Of a stretch of DNA of 64,000 nucleotides, positions 61,645-64,000 are shown in pieces. Location: NCBI RefSeq assembly GCF_009755665.1, contig NZ_CP046622.1, positions 3,224,001 to 3,288,000 on the forward strand. The letters run 5' to 3'. The notes under the pieces were generated by a model that was not told the origin of the DNA, made no database searches, and saw only the letters and a program-made list of their open reading frames with translations. The position numbers and the translations under genes are program-made. The stretch's first letter is position 1. The number at the start of each line of letters is the position of its first letter. The DNA is from Variovorax paradoxus (GTDB lineage: Bacteria > Pseudomonadota > Gammaproteobacteria > Burkholderiales > Burkholderiaceae_C).

Positions 61645-62691
61645 ATGCCCGCCACCGTTCATCCCAAGCTTCGCGTTGCCGCCGTACAGGCCGCGCCAGT
61701 GTTCCTCGATCTCGACGGCACCGTCGACAAGACCATCGACCTCATGGCCCAAGCGGCCGGCCAGGGCGTGAAGCTCATCGCCTTTCCCGAAACCTGGATG
61801 CCCGGGTACCCCTGGTGGATCTGGCTCGACTCGCCGGCCTGGGGCATGCAGTTCGTGCAGCGCTATCACGACAACTCGCTGGTCGTCGGCTCGGGCGAGT
61901 TCGATCGCATTCGCGATGCCGCGCGCAAGCACAAGATCTGGGTGTCCCTTGGCTACAGCGAAAAGGCCGCGGGCAGCCTCTACATTGCGCAGGCGCTGAT
62001 CGACGACCAGGGCAACACGGTGCAGACGCGCCGCAAGCTCAAGCCCACGCACGTGGAGCGCACCGTGTTCGGCGAGGGCGACGGCTCCGACCTTGCGGTG
62101 GCCGAAACGGCCATCGGCAACATCGGATCGCTCTCGTGCTGGGAGCACCTGCAGCCGCTCAGCAAATACGCGATGTATGCGCAGAACGAGCAGATCCACT
62201 GCGGCGCATGGCCCAGTTTTTCGCTCTACCGCGGTGCGGCCTTCGCCCTCGGCCCCGAGCTCAACAATGCGGCCAGCCAGGTTTACGCGGCGGAAGGCCA
62301 ATGCTTCGTCATTGCGCCGTGCGCCACCGTTTCACCGGCAATGAGCGAGCTGATGTGCACCGATGCAGGCAAGCAGCAGTTGCTGCGCGTGGGCGGCGGC
62401 TTTGCACGCATCTACTCGCCCGACGGTTCCCCGCTCGGCACGGCGCTGGCCGAAAACCAGGAAGGGCTGGTGATTGCGGACATCGACCTCGGAATGATTG
62501 CGCTCGCCAAGGCAGCGGCCGACCCGAGCGGCCACTACTCGCGGCCGGACGTCACGCAGCTGCTGCTGAACAAGACAAAACGCGAACCGGTGGTGCTGCA
62601 GCGTACGCCCGAAGTCGAAGGCGGCGCCTTCGAAGCCATCGTCGCCGCGCCCGAGCCGGCCGTCGCGGCGCGCCAGCAGCTGGCCGCCTGA
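61645..62691 (+). CDS. Nitrilase (arylacetonitrilase-like)
   Basis: A 348-residue nitrilase-superfamily enzyme hydrolysing nitriles to acids and ammonia. The catalytic triad is visible: Glu49 in AFPETWMPGYPWWIW, Lys131 in RRKLKPTHVE, and Cys165 in GSLSCWEHLQPL. The branch-1 features (WEHLQPL, HCGAWPSF) and length fit true nitrilases rather than amidases. The aldoxime dehydratase gene follows 18 bases on, so the natural substrate is likely an arylacetonitrile made by that enzyme (inference). The start ATG 61645 has GGAG upstream. Confidence 0.92.
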   Translation: MPATVHPKLRVAAVQAAPVFLDLDGTVDKTIDLMAQAAGQGVKLIAFPETWMPGYPWWIWLDSPAWGMQFVQRYHDNSLVVGSGEFDRIRDAARKHKIWVSLGYSEKAAGSLYIAQALIDDQGNTVQTRRKLKPTHVERTVFGEGDGSDLAVAETAIGNIGSLSCWEHLQPLSKYAMYAQNEQIHCGAWPSFSLYRGAAFALGPELNNAASQVYAAEGQCFVIAPCATVSPAMSELMCTDAGKQQLLRVGGGFARIYSPDGSPLGTALAENQEGLVIADIDLGMIALAKAAADPSGHYSRPDVTQLLLNKTKREPVVLQRTPEVEGGAFEAIVAAPEPAVAARQQLAA

Positions 62692-62709
62692 ACACGCTGG
62701 AGCCACGCC

Positions 62710-63771
62710 ATGGAATCCGCCATTGCAGAGCACCTGAAATGCCCACGCACGCGTCACCGCCGCGTGGAGGACGATTACGCGCCGCCCTACCCCGCCTGGT
62801 CGGCACGCGCACATGCCGCGGTCAGGCAGGTGGTAATGGGCTACTTCGGCGTGCAATCGCGCGGCGCCGATATGCAAGGCCGCGCATGCGCTGCGCTGAT
62901 GAAGATCGCAGCCGGCTTCGCGCTGCCCGACGGCCCGGGCCATCACGACTTCGCACACTACGTCGATGCCGACGGCTACGACAACATGATCGCCATCGCA
63001 TACTGGGACGACCCTGCAGCCCATGCACGCTGGTGCGCCGCGCCCGAGGTCGACGCGTGGTGGCGCTCCGACGAGCGGCTGGCAGACGGCCTTGGCTATT
63101 TCCGCGAAATCGTTTCGCCGCGCGTCGAGCACTTCGAGACCATGTTCAACACACCTGACCGCCTCGAGGGCGTGGGCGTGGTGATGTGCGGCGTGAGCGG
63201 CGAACTGCAGGAGCACGGCTACTGGGGTTCGATGCGCGACCGCATTCCGCTTTCGCAGACCGATGCCATGGCACCCTCCGGCACACGCGCCGTAATGGCC
63301 GGTACGCCGGCTCCGGGGCAGCGCGTGCGCATCGCGGGCCACGAGAACATCGCGATGATCCGCTCCGGGCAGGAATGGGCCGACACCACCGGCCAAGAAC
63401 GCACGCTCTACCTGGAGCAGATGGAACCGGTACTGCGCGAGGGCATGGAGTTCTTGCGCGACCGGGGACTGGACATCGGCTGCTACAGCAACCGCTACAT
63501 GCGCCATCTCGACGCCAAGGGCACGCCGCTCGAAAAGTCGTTCGGCCTGAGCTTCTGGCGATCGCTCGCCGACATGGAGCGCTGGGCCGAGTCGCACCCC
63601 ACGCACGTCGCGATCTTCGGCAGCTTCATGCGCTACGTGCAGGCGCTGAACTTCCAGCTGCAGCTGCGCGTGTACCACGAGGTGTCGGTACTGAAGGCCG
63701 ACGAGCAGAGCTACGAGTACATCAACTGCCATGGGCGCAGCGGGCTCATGAACGGATTGGCCACCACCTAG
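62710..63771 (+). CDS. Aldoxime dehydratase (phenylacetaldoxime dehydratase/OxdB family, haem)
   Basis: A 353-residue haem enzyme that dehydrates aldoximes to nitriles, using ferrous haem. His299 in SHPTHVAIFG matches the proximal haem ligand of characterised Oxd enzymes. Glu143, Arg178 and Ser219 fall at the numbers known for the active site in the Rhodococcus enzyme, and a His at 323 (VYHEVSV) is the likely distal acid. The protein starts MESAIAEHLKCPRTRHRRVE. It is paired with nitrilase on the same transcript. Confidence 0.92.
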   Translation: MESAIAEHLKCPRTRHRRVEDDYAPPYPAWSARAHAAVRQVVMGYFGVQSRGADMQGRACAALMKIAAGFALPDGPGHHDFAHYVDADGYDNMIAIAYWDDPAAHARWCAAPEVDAWWRSDERLADGLGYFREIVSPRVEHFETMFNTPDRLEGVGVVMCGVSGELQEHGYWGSMRDRIPLSQTDAMAPSGTRAVMAGTPAPGQRVRIAGHENIAMIRSGQEWADTTGQERTLYLEQMEPVLREGMEFLRDRGLDIGCYSNRYMRHLDAKGTPLEKSFGLSFWRSLADMERWAESHPTHVAIFGSFMRYVQALNFQLQLRVYHEVSVLKADEQSYEYINCHGRSGLMNGLATT

Positions 63772-63843
63772 AGACCGCGTTTCGGGCATTTGCTTTAGGA
63801 TGCGCGGCCCTATTCAAGCGCAAGCAAAGGCAAGGACCCGACC

Positions 63844-64000
63844 ATGTGGAGCGAACTCGACAGCCTCGTCGAAGCCTCGATGCAGGAATGGAAAGTACCC
63901 GGGCTTGCCCTGGCCGTGATCCAGGACGGCGAGATTGCCGTGCTCAAGGGCTACGGCGTGCGCGACACCGATACGGGCCTGCCCGTGACGGTGGACACGC
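63844..64000 (+). CDS. Serine hydrolase, class C beta-lactamase fold (5' end only)
   Basis: The first 52 residues, MWSELDSLVEASMQEWKVPG then LALAVIQDGEIAVLKGYGVR, are the start of a beta-lactamase/esterase EstB-like family protein. The catalytic SxxK is beyond the window, so activity cannot be judged. The ATG at 63844 has AAGG upstream. It follows the aldoxime dehydratase by 72 bases on the same strand and may belong to the same operon. Confidence 0.75.
   Translation, partial: MWSELDSLVEASMQEWKVPGLALAVIQDGEIAVLKGYGVRDTDTGLPVTVDT

Overview
The window is a 64-kb piece of a GC-rich beta-proteobacterial chromosome. Gene order, codon use and protein sequences fit Burkholderiales, family Comamonadaceae, most likely Variovorax or a close relative. 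That placement comes from recognising protein families and gene order, not from a database search. Coding density is high. Most of the window is core chromosome, with two accessory-looking stretches: an RND pump block inside the cobalamin genes, and an aldoxime/nitrile block at the right end.

Layout. 1-5.4 kb (minus): the translation/envelope operon rpsB-tsf-pyrH-frr-uppS-cdsA-dxr, with dxr cut by the left edge. 5.6-9.8 kb (plus): amidase, D-amino-acid dehydrogenase and the bifunctional NAD(P)HX repair enzyme. 9.8-12.9 kb (minus): an SDR and RNase R, whose start codon is abnormal. 12.95-14.6 kb: tRNA-Leu(CAG), about 500 bases with no intact gene, a YkvA-type membrane protein, and two small genes. 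14.7-19.7 kb (minus): rimO, phaR, a zinc-ribbon protein, tRNA-Val(GAC), relA. 19.7-25.1 kb: an alpha/beta hydrolase coupled to relA, bdhA, a SIMPL protein, and ompR-envZ. 25.1-34.3 kb: ispDF (minus), then the overlapping set mfd-serB-Ldh oxidoreductase (plus), small conserved proteins, a PLP aminotransferase and nth. 34.3-36.1 kb: an SDR and an AraC regulator.

36.2-58.1 kb holds the cobalamin functions in two minus-strand blocks. The upstream block starts with an adenosylcobalamin riboswitch and reads btuB-cobU-btuF-btuC-btuD-cobO-cbiB-cobD, continuing by an overlap into lrgA-lrgB. The downstream block reads cobQ-cobT-cobS-cobC. Between them lie an OsmC protein, a LysR regulator, and an operon of an esterase-fold protein without its catalytic serine plus a MexEF-OprN-type RND pump. 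Together the cob/btu genes cover uptake, adenosylation, aminopropanol and lower-ligand attachment, and tail trimming. No corrin-ring genes are present here, so in this window the pathway is salvage and late assembly.

58.2-64 kb (plus): a ZapB-like coiled-coil protein and zapA, followed directly by 6S RNA (ssrS) and its terminator, then a TauE/SafE permease and a UspA protein. Next comes an AraC regulator divergent from a nitrilase and a haem aldoxime dehydratase, a two-step aldoxime to nitrile to acid route. The window ends in the start of a class-C beta-lactamase-fold gene.

The points most worth following are RNase R with no ATG/GTG/TTG start but a good ribosome-binding site placed for an AUC codon, the catalytically dead esterase ahead of the RND pump, the fusion of lrgAB to the cobalamin operon, and the aldoxime/nitrile cluster.
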